DNA of 64,000 nucleotides from [Clostridium] symbiosum (GTDB lineage: Bacteria; Bacillota; Clostridia; Lachnospirales; Lachnospiraceae): positions 2,970,001-3,034,000 of the forward strand of contig CP143946.1 in NCBI GenBank assembly GCA_036419695.1, given 5' to 3'. The notes under the pieces are model-generated. The model did not search any database. It worked only from the letters and a program-made list of their open reading frames with translations, and was not told the origin of the DNA. Position 1 is the first letter of the stretch, and each line of letters opens with the position of its first letter. Shown here one piece after another: positions 26,970-35,371 of the stretch. Made by a program: the position numbers and the translations under genes.

Positions 26970-27866
26970 ATGACTTTGCTGCAATTACAATATTTTGAAA
27001 CTCTGGCCCGTGTGCTACATTATACACATGCGGCGGAGGAACTTCATATCGCTCAGCCAAGCCTCAGCTACTCCATAAGCGAACTGGAGAAAGAACTGGG
27101 CGTCAAGCTGTTTGAGAAGCAGAACCGGAAAATCTGCCTGACCGACTACGGCGAACGTTTTCTGCCCTATGTACAGAAATCCCTGATGCTGATGGAGGAG
27201 GGAACCAATACCTTAAAGCAGATGGCCGGCACCGCACCGCTTGTGGTGCGCCTCGGATATTTCCATTCCATCTCGTCCTCCCTGATTCCATCCATGGTTG
27301 AGGAGGTATACCGCCTTCCCGAGAACCAGCAGATCCGTTTTCATTTTACCGAGGACACTTCTTTTGATATTTTCAGCCTGCTAAAGAACGGAAAACTGGA
27401 TCTGGCATTCTGCACCCACCGCGATGAATGGGCTGATTCGATCACGATTATGAAACAGCCCCTGTACCTCGCCGTTCCTTTAGAGCACCCTCTGTCCGAC
27501 CGCTCCTATGTCACCTTTGAAGACTTTGCCAGGGAACCGCTTGTGATGCTCGATAAGGCCAGCAGTCTGCGCAAACAGCTCGACCACGTATTCACCCAGC
27601 GCGGCGTAATCCCCAATGTCGTTTTCGAGGTCCGGGAATGTAATGCCGCCCTCCAGTATGTGGCCCTGAAATTCGGCGTATCGATTCTGCCCGAGGTACC
27701 AGCCATGAAGACAGAGCGAGTCAGGGCGATTCCGATTGACGATAAGGGAAAAGAGTTCCTCCGGACCGTTTATCTCTCCTGGGATCGGAACCGGCCCCTC
27801 ACCCCGGCCGTACAACGCGTACGCAACCTGATTGTACAACGCTATGCCTGCTCCTCTCCCGGCTGA
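26970..27866 (+). CDS. LysR-family transcriptional regulator
   Basis: 298 residues, the usual LTTR length. The N-terminal helix-turn-helix reads MTLLQLQYFETLARVLHYTHAAEELHIAQPSLSYSISELEKELG, followed by a two-lobed effector domain (VVRLGYFHSISSSLIPSM.., FGVSILPEVPAM). Divergent from the AraC-type gene, with its own operator in the gap. Likely controls this catabolic region; the inducer is unknown. The paralogue at 29.8-30.7 kb has a similar HTH. Confidence 0.93.
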   Translation: MTLLQLQYFETLARVLHYTHAAEELHIAQPSLSYSISELEKELGVKLFEKQNRKICLTDYGERFLPYVQKSLMLMEEGTNTLKQMAGTAPLVVRLGYFHSISSSLIPSMVEEVYRLPENQQIRFHFTEDTSFDIFSLLKNGKLDLAFCTHRDEWADSITIMKQPLYLAVPLEHPLSDRSYVTFEDFAREPLVMLDKASSLRKQLDHVFTQRGVIPNVVFEVRECNAALQYVALKFGVSILPEVPAMKTERVRAIPIDDKGKEFLRTVYLSWDRNRPLTPAVQRVRNLIVQRYACSSPG

Positions 27867-27901
27867 TGGGACAAATCTATCCGGCACGCCGGATTTTGCG
27901 A

Positions 27902-27982
27902 AAAAAACAGGCGTTTCCCTTTTGGAGGAAGCGCCTGTTTTTTGCCGCCGCGCGGCGGCGCAAGAATCCCGCCGGCGGGATT
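27902..27982. terminator. Terminator followed by two perfect palindromes
   Basis: AACAGGCG and GCGCCTGTT arms with a T-run form the LysR terminator (27902-27943). Directly after lie a 16-bp GC-only palindrome (27944-27959) and an 18-bp palindrome AATCCCGCCGGCGGGATT (27965-27982), the latter followed by T on the plus strand and preceded by A. This separates the convergent LysR and histidine kinase genes. Confidence 0.8.
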
Positions 27983-28014
27983 TTATGTTCCTGGACAGGT
28001 AATGAGAATTCGAT

Positions 28015-29013
28015 TTATTCCTTAGGAAAACGGATGGCAAATACCGCGCCGCCCTGCGGATGGTTCTTTGCGGTAATTGTCCCGCCCTGCCGTATGATAA
28101 TCATCCTGGAAAGAGCCAGGCCAATCCCATACCCCGCCTTATTTGTACTCTTTCCACGATAAAACCGGTCAAACAGACGGGGCAGCTCTTCCGTTTTAAA
28201 ACCTGCGCCGCTGTCGTGGATGGTTATTTCGGTATACAATAGATTCTCCGTGCAGGTAATCTGCAGTTTACCGTGATCTCCCACACTTTCCAAACAGTTT
28301 TTAAGAAGGTTCAGGACTGCTTCCGAAAGCCAGCCGGAATCTCCCCGGATGGATAATCCCGTCTGTACCTCCATCTCCACTTCTATTTCATGCAGCTCCA
28401 TATAGATGAGAAACGGCCGGAGCGCGGTATTGAGCATGGCTTTTACATCGACCGGTTCACTCTGGAATTCTACGACTCCCGCATCCAGACGTGATATTTT
28501 TAACAGGGCAGTAATCAGCCAGTCCATCCGTGTAAGCAATTCCTCGGTTTCGCGCACAAAGGATTTCCGTTCCTCCTCATCCCTGCAGTTTTCCATCAAA
28601 GACAGGGTGAGATTGGCGGATGTCAGCGGCGTGCGGAGCTGATGGGCAATATCGGCCAGAGAATCGGCCAGATGGATCTTGTCTTTTTTCAGGGCATCGT
28701 TCTGTTCCCGGATGCGCAGCATCATTTTCGTGATTTCGCTGTGCAGAATGGAAAGTTCTCCCTCATCCAACTCGTCAATCTCCAGCCGCTCGGCATTGTG
28801 AAGCACCAGATCGATCTGATTGGAAAGCCGGGCGATGCTGTTATATCTGGCTTTGGTAAACAAGCAAAAGGAAGCGCCAAAGGCGGCCGCGGAAAAAGCG
28901 GCAAGCAACCCGGCCGCCGTATTCATCAGAAAGCCGAGTACCGTAACGGCAGCCGCCATCAGGACATATACGATGGCAAATCTCCGGAATTCCCTGTTTC
29001 TAAGCATTCCCAT
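28015..29013 (-). CDS. Sensor histidine kinase of an orphan two-component system
   Basis: 332 residues. Two closely spaced N-terminal membrane helices (12-52) with almost no external loop, then a HAMP-like linker, HisKA with phosphorylated His about 124 in DIAHQLRTPL, and HATPase with NLLKNCLESVG, DSGAGF, and GYGIGLALS. This is a VanS/intramembrane-sensing style. Its start overlaps the response regulator by 14 bp. No ABC transporter or resistance gene lies beside it, so the regulon is not visible here. Confidence 0.92.
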   Translation of the reverse strand: MGMLRNREFRRFAIVYVLMAAAVTVLGFLMNTAAGLLAAFSAAAFGASFCLFTKARYNSIARLSNQIDLVLHNAERLEIDELDEGELSILHSEITKMMLRIREQNDALKKDKIHLADSLADIAHQLRTPLTSANLTLSLMENCRDEEERKSFVRETEELLTRMDWLITALLKISRLDAGVVEFQSEPVDVKAMLNTALRPFLIYMELHEIEVEMEVQTGLSIRGDSGWLSEAVLNLLKNCLESVGDHGKLQITCTENLLYTEITIHDSGAGFKTEELPRLFDRFYRGKSTNKAGYGIGLALSRMIIIRQGGTITAKNHPQGGAVFAIRFPKE

Positions 29014-29680
29014 CCCCCAATCTATATCCCGTTCCCCGGACCGTCAGAATAATACGCGGGTTTGCCGGATCATCCTCCGTTTTCTCCCGCAGGCGTTTGA
29101 TGTATACGGTTAATGTATTGTCATTGACAAACTCTCCGGCCGCATCCCACAGTTCGTCAAGCAGCCTCCCCCTCGTTATGATACTTCGGGGATTGTTGAT
29201 AAACACCAGCAGCAGGCGGTATTCCAAAGCTGAAAGATAAATCTCGCTGCCGTCCTTTTTTACAATGCCGTTTGCCGTGTCGACATACAGACCGCAGATT
29301 TCAAATACCGAGCCGCTACGTCCCCCTTTTCTCAGGGCGGTGCCAATCCGCGCAATTAATTCCCGCGGCCGAAAGGGCTTGGTAATATAATCGTCCGCGC
29401 CCATGTTCAGCCCGGTAACCACGCTCGCCTCATCACCGGAGGCCGTCAGAAAGATTACCGGAATATCCTGCGCCTCTTTAATTACCGTATATACGGTAAA
29501 ACCATTCCCGTCGGGCAGGGCAATGTCGATGAGCGCCAGGTCGAATTTATTCCCGGCCGCGGCGGCGGAAGCTTCCCCGCGCGTAGAGGCATGGATGACC
29601 GTATATCCCTCTGCACGGAGCAAAAGTATGAGATTTTTAGCAATTTCTTGATCGTCCTCAACCAGAAAAATCCGCTGCAT
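29000..29680 (-). CDS. OmpR/PhoB-family response regulator
   Basis: 226 residues. Receiver domain with acidic pair EDD (8-10), phospho-acceptor Asp about 52 in LIDIALPDG, Thr in FLTASGDE, and Lys in YITKPF; C-terminal winged helix with VYIKRLREKTEDDP and GTGYRL. It is upstream of and overlaps the histidine kinase gene. Same-operon partner of that kinase. Confidence 0.94.
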   Translation of the reverse strand: MQRIFLVEDDQEIAKNLILLLRAEGYTVIHASTRGEASAAAAGNKFDLALIDIALPDGNGFTVYTVIKEAQDIPVIFLTASGDEASVVTGLNMGADDYITKPFRPRELIARIGTALRKGGRSGSVFEICGLYVDTANGIVKKDGSEIYLSALEYRLLLVFINNPRSIITRGRLLDELWDAAGEFVNDNTLTVYIKRLREKTEDDPANPRIILTVRGTGYRLGDGNA

Positions 29681-29796
29681 CGGCTATTCCTCCTGTCCAT
29701 TTTTTCAATGCCGGCCACAGGTATCTAAAGAGGACGCCCATACCGAACGTCCTCCCTGGCGGCTGCCTGTATTGTATTCTTTCATTGTATTCTTTT

Positions 29797-30714
29797 TTAA
29801 CGTATCAGCATCCCATGATGCTCCAGATACTGATCAAACACCTCTCCGCTGCGAATAATATAATCCCTGAAATATTTTGCAGCCGGAGGGATATAGCGCT
29901 CCTTATTCCACTGCAGATAGAGTCTGCGCTGCGGTATATCGTTGGCAATGGGAAGAATCCTTGTATTATAAGGAGCTCCGGCCAGAGGATAGGGCACAAT
30001 CGATACTCCCCGCCTGGCCGCCACCAGACCATAAATAATCTGATCGTTCGGCGTCTCGGAAACTACATTGGGGTTTATCCCCATCTCGTCAAACAGTTTC
30101 TCAAGCTGGCCGCGAAGCTGCGCATGGTTATCAAAGGCAATAAAATTCTCGCCATCCAGCTTTTTCAAATCCACTTTCTCTTCCCCGGCCAGTTCATGGC
30201 CTTCCGGAACCAGGACAACCAGCTGATGCGTGCCGATATAGGCCGCGTCTATCTGCGGATAACTCAGCCTGGTCCCAAGGATCAGATCCACCGAACCATC
30301 CAGAAGTTTTCCCTGTATTCCCTTCCAGATTTCCTGGCTGTACTGGAACTGCACCTCCAGGCGGTTTGTCTCGGACTGATACCGCACCATAAGATCGGTG
30401 GCAAACTGGGCAATTGACTGAAACCCGGCCAGGACAATCGTTCCCACATTCGGATCAATATACTCCTTCAGTGTCGTGATACCCGCTTCCAGCGAATTGA
30501 TTGTCTGCTGAACATAAGGAAGAAAGATTTCTCCGTATTTTGTCAGCTTAATATTGCGGCCCTTCCGCTCAAACAGCTCCGCTCCCAGTTCCTCCTCCAG
30601 CTCTTTAATGGCATGGCTCAAATTGGACTGGCTGACATGAAGCTGTTCCGCCGCCCTGGTATAATGTTCCAGTTCTGCGATTGTATTAAAATAATACAGC
30701 CACTGTAAATTCAT
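29797..30714 (-). CDS. LysR-family transcriptional regulator
   Basis: 305 residues. HTH MNLQWLYYFNTIAELEHYTRAAEQLHVSQSNLSHAIKELEEELG, effector domain IVLAGFQSIAQFATDLM.. and RRGVSIVPYPLAG. Related to the LysR at 27 kb by overall plan. GGGAGGAGTAGT precedes the ATG. It has no close partner gene in the same direction; it ends 116 bp before the response regulator, and its target is unclear. Confidence 0.93.
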   Translation of the reverse strand: MNLQWLYYFNTIAELEHYTRAAEQLHVSQSNLSHAIKELEEELGAELFERKGRNIKLTKYGEIFLPYVQQTINSLEAGITTLKEYIDPNVGTIVLAGFQSIAQFATDLMVRYQSETNRLEVQFQYSQEIWKGIQGKLLDGSVDLILGTRLSYPQIDAAYIGTHQLVVLVPEGHELAGEEKVDLKKLDGENFIAFDNHAQLRGQLEKLFDEMGINPNVVSETPNDQIIYGLVAARRGVSIVPYPLAGAPYNTRILPIANDIPQRRLYLQWNKERYIPPAAKYFRDYIIRSGEVFDQYLEHHGMLIR

Positions 30715-30754
30715 ATACTACTCCTCCCCATAATCATCCTGTCCCTATCTTTCT

Positions 30755-30783
30755 ATTATCCATGATTTTCGGAAAAAGTTCAA
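30755..30783 (-). promoter_or_regulatory. Promoter of the LysR gene
   Basis: On the minus strand TTGAAC (30778-30783), 17 bases, GATAAT (30755-30760), about 40 bp before the start codon. Confidence 0.6.
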
Positions 30784-30985
30784 CTGATTTATGATTTGGC
30801 GGCGTTAGTTTGCCGTTCGTTTGCTGTTAAGTAATACAAACTTCGCAAACCGAGTACCGTCCCCGCCATAATATACAACCGACGCTTTATATGCTATAAT
30901 TTAGAAAACAACTGAATGAACCGCATGAGCTGAGGGGCGGATTTCCTCTGTTTTTAATAAATTCATTGTGGAAGGAGGCGGTACT

Positions 30986-31753
30986 GTGAAATGCAGAAGA
31001 TGCGGGGAAACTTTTGAGGGAAATTACTGTCCTGTCTGTGGAGAAGCCGTCAAAAAAGAAGCGGCCCCGCTGAAGCCGGCCTCCAATGATTATGTATCAT
31101 CGAAACAAACACGGGTAACGGAAAAACGGAGTCTGTACCAATCCTCCGGTTTTACAGCGGCCACATTGTTTCTTTGTTTTCCTCTCGGACTGTTCCTGAT
31201 GTGGAAATACCGGAAATTTAACAAAGCAGCCAGAACGGTGATAACCGGCCTTTGTTCCATCTGCATGGTACTGCTCATTCTATCCATTCAAAGTCTTGCT
31301 ATACACGGGACTCCCCTCTTTTATAAGGGGGTTCAGGATATTGTCGGCAATGATGGAACGCCCGGAGTGCTGGATATTTTGAAAACGGGCGAAACCGGTA
31401 AAGCCCGGGCAGACAACACGGCGGACGAAACCGAATCCGCGCCTGATATTGAAAAATACTCCTCCATCGTCAAACAGGAACTGAGCCGTTTTCTTACAGA
31501 TCTGACTTATTCAAAATCATCCGGTGACTGGAATATATCTGAAAATGGCTCGGTGATCACGATCCAGACCAGGGTAAGAGACAGTTCCGGGGAAACGAAA
31601 GCGGTGACGGTAAAGATTTTATATGAAACCGGCCAAAAATATTATGAGCCGCTCCGTATCGAATACGACGGCGAGCTGCTGTTCGATGGAGAAATCCTGT
31701 TTGACGGAGAAACCCTGTTTGACGAAGAACTCCTGTTTCAGGAACCGGTATAG
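30986..31753 (+). CDS. Zinc-ribbon membrane protein with C-terminal LFDGE repeats
   Basis: 255 residues from GTG 30986, chosen because AAGGAGG lies seven bases upstream; a GTG at 30968 precedes that site. An N-terminal zinc ribbon CRRCGETF..CPVCGE (a zinc_ribbon_2 type), a linker, two membrane helices (about 65-115), then an outside or cytoplasmic domain. The C-terminus has four-fold short repeats around LLFDGE, ILFDGE, TLFDEE, LLFQE. The function is unknown; such zinc-ribbon membrane proteins are common and uncharacterised in Clostridia. Confidence 0.78.
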   Translation: MKCRRCGETFEGNYCPVCGEAVKKEAAPLKPASNDYVSSKQTRVTEKRSLYQSSGFTAATLFLCFPLGLFLMWKYRKFNKAARTVITGLCSICMVLLILSIQSLAIHGTPLFYKGVQDIVGNDGTPGVLDILKTGETGKARADNTADETESAPDIEKYSSIVKQELSRFLTDLTYSKSSGDWNISENGSVITIQTRVRDSSGETKAVTVKILYETGQKYYEPLRIEYDGELLFDGEILFDGETLFDEELLFQEPV

Positions 31754-31813
31754 AGGGTTCTGTATAGAAAGTCTTTATTATTTTTATTTTTTCTTTATTG
31801 TCCGGTCAAACTT

Positions 31814-31920
31814 TTGTCACAATTTTCCTGTATAGTATAAATCAAACAGGAAGCAAACCTTTTATATAGACTTTTTCATACTCATGCCGGCGGGAGCAAT
31901 CCTGGCCGGCTCCCCCTTTT
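31814..31920 (+). promoter_or_regulatory. Promoter followed closely by a terminator hairpin
   Basis: TTGTCA (31814-31819), 16 bases, TATAAA (31836-31841). Then GGGAGC and GGCTCCC arms with CCTTTTT (about 31889-31920). Together they could make a short RNA of about 75 bases. More simply, the hairpin may just end the zinc-ribbon gene's transcript. Confidence 0.4.
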
Positions 31921-32059
31921 TCAGGGGAATCAAACGAATAGAAAGACCGGGGACGCTTTTGCAGTCGTGCGGCGGGAATGCCTTAAGCTATCAATTTTTT
32001 CGGTGATATGTTATTATAATAAGAACTAAAAAAGATACATAATCCGGGGGATGAAACAT

Positions 32060-32296
32060 ATGGATAAGATTAAGGCAATATTAGAGGAATACACGGATGT
32101 TCCGGTTACCGGGTCTTCGGAGCTCATTAACGACCTCGGCCTGGACTCCTTCTTAATTGTATATTTTCTGACGGAAATCGAGGACTGTTTTGGGATAGAC
32201 ATCAACGAATCTGATTTTGACAGCTTCATCACAGTGGCTGACGTGTGGGAACGTATCTGTCAGGAGAAAAGAAAAAAGCTGCAGGCTGATTCATAG
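32060..32296 (+). CDS. Orphan acyl carrier protein
   Basis: 78 residues from ATG 32060 (MDKIKAILEEYTDVPV) with GGGGG upstream. The phosphopantetheine motif LGLDSFLIVYFLTEIEDCFGI is seen with Ser about 30, then the acidic helix III. It carries an acyl or aminoacyl thioester after modification by a PPTase. No ketosynthase, ligase or fatty acid gene is nearby. A TATAAT box lies at 32015-32020. The next gene downstream is the proline-rich protein, 116 bp away. Confidence 0.85.
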   Translation: MDKIKAILEEYTDVPVTGSSELINDLGLDSFLIVYFLTEIEDCFGIDINESDFDSFITVADVWERICQEKRKKLQADS

Positions 32297-32412
32297 CCGG
32301 CAGCTTTCGCCTGGCCGTTTGATACCGTTTGTCCCCCTTCCATAATCGGAAATGAACTCACATTTCAATATAACTGACATATAATGTATTAAAACTGTTT
32401 GGAAAGAACCGT

Positions 32413-33072
32413 ATGGCTATCGATCCCCGTGGAACTATGTTTCAACAAGGAAACGTAATGCGAATTAACAATGCATTCGTAGAAGACGTTACCTGCTTCA
32501 ATAACTTAAGCGCATCTATTTTAGTATCTTACTCCGTACCAGAAATCAATAATATTACTTCCATACAGACTATCAGGTTAAATCTTAATAGTGGAACCGT
32601 GGTCTTGAACTCATTCGGTCAAAGCATATGCTTATGCTGCATTCAGAGGGGAATGTGGGTGAATGTTGTATTCTCATCCCGTATGACAAGGAGCATCCCG
32701 CCTCAGGCTAATGCCTTCCTGGTAACAATTCAAAGAACAACACTGCCAACGCCGCCCTGGTTTCCATGGCCGCCTTTACCACCCAGGCCACCTCAGCCGC
32801 CAAGACCTCCAAGACCACCCAGGCCTCCGCAGCCGCCAAGACCACCCAGGCCACCTCAGCCGCCAAGGCCTCCGCAGCCACCATGGCCGCCAAGACCTCC
32901 TCAGCCGCCAAGGCCACCCAGGCCCCCGCAGCCACCATGGCCGCCTCAGCCGCCAAGACCTCCTCAGCCGCCAAGGCCACCAAGGCCTCCGCAGCCGCCG
33001 AGACCTCCTCAGCCGCAACCGCCTCCAAGGCCGCAGCCCAGAACTCAGGAACTGCAGGAGGAACTGTTTTAA
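32413..33072 (+). CDS. Proline-rich repeat protein with Clostridia-type N-terminal domain
   Basis: 219 residues. An N-terminal beta-rich domain of about 105 residues ends RGMWVNVVFSSRMTRSIPPQANAFLVTIQ, a pattern I recall from uncharacterised proteins of spore-forming Clostridia. The second part is about 95 residues of PPRPPQ/PPWPP units, highly basic (Arg) and proline-rich, ending QELQEELF. No signal peptide. It may be a surface or spore-layer protein. Promoter: TATAAT at 32380-32385, inside CATATAAT, which also fits a sporulation sigma-E -10. The tract keeps other frames open on both strands; those frames are artefacts. Confidence 0.72.
   Translation: MAIDPRGTMFQQGNVMRINNAFVEDVTCFNNLSASILVSYSVPEINNITSIQTIRLNLNSGTVVLNSFGQSICLCCIQRGMWVNVVFSSRMTRSIPPQANAFLVTIQRTTLPTPPWFPWPPLPPRPPQPPRPPRPPRPPQPPRPPRPPQPPRPPQPPWPPRPPQPPRPPRPPQPPWPPQPPRPPQPPRPPRPPQPPRPPQPQPPPRPQPRTQELQEELF
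32766..33030 (+). repeat. GC-rich coding repeat, CC(A/G/T)CC-type units
   Basis: Short in-frame units built from CCG/CCA/CCT proline codons alternating with AGG/AGA arginine and CAG glutamine codons, about 265 bp. This is a slippage-prone array that should vary in length between strains. Confidence 0.85.
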
Positions 33073-33250
33073 TCAATTCTAATAGGAATCCTTAATTATG
33101 GTTGGAATGGGAACTATCAATAAACTGATTTGATTTCTAGTAACTAATACCGGTTTTGTAAAAGCAGGTTTCGTTATTTGGCAAGACTTTCATTTCTCCT
33201 GCACCGGCGGAGAAACGGAGTCGTCTCAATTAATCTTAGGCTTTATTAGT

Positions 33251-33294
33251 AAAGGTGAAAAGCTCATTGAATGAACTTTTCACCTTTATTTTTA
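33251..33294. terminator. Bidirectional terminator before SRAP gene end
   Basis: A perfect 12-bp stem AAAGGTGAAAAG (33251-33262) and CTTTTCACCTTT (33276-33287), with further inner pairing and flanking A/T runs. It ends the proline-rich gene (plus) and the SRAP gene (minus). Confidence 0.85.
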
Positions 33295-33301
33295 ATTCCT
33301 G

Positions 33302-33883
33302 CTAAATTGAGAGTTCTCTTCTTAAAACCGGCATATTGGAGTGAATATAAGATAGGGCAAATTTCTCTGATAAAATCCATTCCTCCGACAGCGTTCCTGG
33401 AAGTATTACCGGCATACGGTTATGCACATCTGCAATTGAGTTATTTGCAACGGCCGTCAGAATCGTGAATCTGTTTTCTCCTCTAAATTCATTATAAATT
33501 CCCGCCATATATAAGATATTATTTTCCGGTAAATTAAACTTGTACTTTTTCTTTTCACCATTTTGAGTCCACTCAAAAAATCCGGTACTGGGCACCGCAC
33601 ATCTGCGGTTGTGTAAGCTTGTTCTGAACATCGGGCGCTCTTCTGCCGTTTCAGATCTGGCGTTTATAATAACACCTTTTGAAGATCCAAAACGCGGGAA
33701 CCCCCATGTGCTCAATTCGGGTTTAATCTCTCCATCCATTGCATAAAGGATTGGAACCGTATTGGTCGGATAAATCTCGCCTGTTTTCATTTCGTTTCCC
33801 GGATACTTTTGGTCTAACGCCCTTATAATTTTGATAATTTCCTGATTTTCCTCATCCGTATATAAACTATATCTGCCGCACAT
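33302..33883 (-). CDS. SRAP-family abasic-site protein (HMCES/YedK-like)
   Basis: 193 residues. Catalytic Cys2 (MCGRYSLY) crosslinks to abasic sites in single-stranded DNA; the other conserved residues are seen as INAR (Asn about 74), GFFEW (Glu about 104) and VHNRMPVIL (His about 154). It shields abasic DNA during replication. AGGAGG precedes ATG. It stands alone. A run of eight G lies just upstream at 33917-33924. Confidence 0.95.
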   Translation of the reverse strand: MCGRYSLYTDEENQEIIKIIRALDQKYPGNEMKTGEIYPTNTVPILYAMDGEIKPELSTWGFPRFGSSKGVIINARSETAEERPMFRTSLHNRRCAVPSTGFFEWTQNGEKKKYKFNLPENNILYMAGIYNEFRGENRFTILTAVANNSIADVHNRMPVILPGTLSEEWILSEKFALSYIHSNMPVLRRELSI

Positions 33884-34014
33884 CGTATATTCCTCCTATC
33901 TATTACTTCCTGAGGCGCAGGGGGGGGAGTCTTATCATCTATTATTGGAAACAAATGATAATATATACGGATGGAATAATTGTTTTTATTCTGCAAAGAT
34001 AGGATATGTGCTTT

Positions 34015-34563
34015 TCATTCAATACTATTTTTGTTTTCTTCCTGCTTTATTATTTTCCATTCATTTACATACTTTTCTCTTGCATTAATGTAATCTATAT
34101 TATATTTTTTAATAATGTAGAGACAAGTCACCAGGCAAATGAATGCGAAAATCAATTTCAAGATAGTTTCTACATTGTGAAGGCCACCATAACATAGTTT
34201 CCATCCACAGATTACTGGTCCACAAAAGCTGAGAAAAACGTATGGATCAATATCTGCCTTAATATCTTTAAACTTTTCATGATAATTTTTAAGTCTTGTT
34301 TCCCACCCCGGCTTGTCCTCTTCGTAAAATACAAGTAAATAACAGCCTAATTTCAGCATTCCCACACATTCCCTCATGTTCAAAAGATAAATTGGAATTA
34401 TTACAACGATTGGTACTAAAAATATCAGGGGTTCTTCCTGTGTAAAGGCAAATGCGAATATCGCCGCTGCTACAGTATAAAGCAGGCTTATGTATCCTTT
34501 TTGATAATTAGAAGAACTTATAACTTCATTTCTGAGCGCTATATATTCATTCGTATTTTCCAT
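34015..34563 (-). CDS. Four-helix membrane protein, unknown
   Basis: 182 residues, low-GC gene. N-terminal MENTNEYIALRNEVISS, two adjacent helices (about 25-66), a cytoplasmic segment with VFYEEDKPGWETRLKNYHEKF, two more helices (about 105-155) and a charged tail ending NEWKIIKQEENKN. GGAGG precedes the ATG. The plan matches the protein at 36.6 kb (N-terminal YxxLRxE, WE in the middle, two plus two helices, a basic tail), suggesting distant paralogues. I cannot name the family. Not clearly related to a known toxin or defence effector. Confidence 0.7.
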   Translation of the reverse strand: MENTNEYIALRNEVISSSNYQKGYISLLYTVAAAIFAFAFTQEEPLIFLVPIVVIIPIYLLNMRECVGMLKLGCYLLVFYEEDKPGWETRLKNYHEKFKDIKADIDPYVFLSFCGPVICGWKLCYGGLHNVETILKLIFAFICLVTCLYIIKKYNIDYINAREKYVNEWKIIKQEENKNSIE

Positions 34564-35002
34564 ATCCGCCTCCTGAAACCGTTTCTTTTATTATAGCTCC
34601 AATTGGACGATTTAAAAAGACGGCTTATGGGATATTTTTCTTGTTAACTGTGATTCTATTCTGCTTTTTCAGGCTGTTTTATTAAAAATAGTATGGCTGT
34701 TTTGTCACATATGAAATATCATCATGGCATGTTTTTAGCGCAAGCAAATAAATACCAATTATTTCCAGTAAAATTCTGGTAACTACATGATATCCTTTAA
34801 TTACAGGGAAACAAAACATTTTAAACCAAACTATACAGAAACAGTCTATCTGTTATCCTGCCTCTCTGAAATTGCTATAACCAGCTAACAGAACACTTAA
34901 TTCTACTCCCTTATTTCCCAGGCTCTATACTCTCCCGGCCGCCTGTGCTTGAATTTTAGGCTGGAAGCCCGTAACCATAGCGCAAATCAAAGGGGGCATT
35001 AT
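34564..35002. other. AT-rich intergenic stretch, no gene seen
   Basis: About 440 bases of AT-rich DNA between a minus-strand and a plus-strand gene. No convincing ORF, RNA gene or terminator; it presumably holds the two divergent promoters. Confidence 0.5.
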
Positions 35003-35194
35003 ATGAAAAATAAGGAAGCGAAAAAAATTGCAAGGAATATTCTCGGTTACTCTGTTACACAAGCCTGGAATGATTTGGACAATTGTTATTACAAGCGCCT
35101 GATTCCGGCAGACCGCGAACTTATAAAGCTCTATATTCATCGATACGGGTACATAATCGGACTACTGCTACGCCGCCGGTATCGGCCAAATTAA
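35003..35194 (+). CDS. Hypothetical basic protein, 63 residues
   Basis: From ATG 35003 (MKNKEAKKIARNILGYS) with AGGGGG upstream. Contains QAWNDLDNCYYKRLIPADRELIKLYIHRYG and ends in a basic stretch (LLLRRRYRPN). Mostly helical and basic (pI high). Its own terminator follows. Family not recognised. Confidence 0.55.
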   Translation: MKNKEAKKIARNILGYSVTQAWNDLDNCYYKRLIPADRELIKLYIHRYGYIIGLLLRRRYRPN

Positions 35195-35234
35195 CACTCC
35201 TTAATTAATGAGCCTGGAAAAAGGGTTAAGAACC

Positions 35235-35275
35235 ATAGCCTCTTATACGTTTAACCATATGAGAGGCTATTTTTT
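35235..35275 (+). terminator. Terminator
   Basis: ATAGCCTCT (35235-35243) pairs with AGAGGCTAT (35262-35270), followed by TTTTT. Confidence 0.85.
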
Positions 35276-35371
35276 AACCACCGCCTTCTCAGCTTCAATT
35301 TCCGTCTTCTGAATCGGAAAAGACAAACCTGGACAGACTATTCCGTATTAAAGAAGAAGGAGAACTTTTCC

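Noticed and set aside
32708..33095. Long open frames opposite and beside the proline-rich gene
   Set aside because: They arise from the codon-level repeat, give simple Ala/Leu/Val/Trp-rich products and lack ribosome sites.
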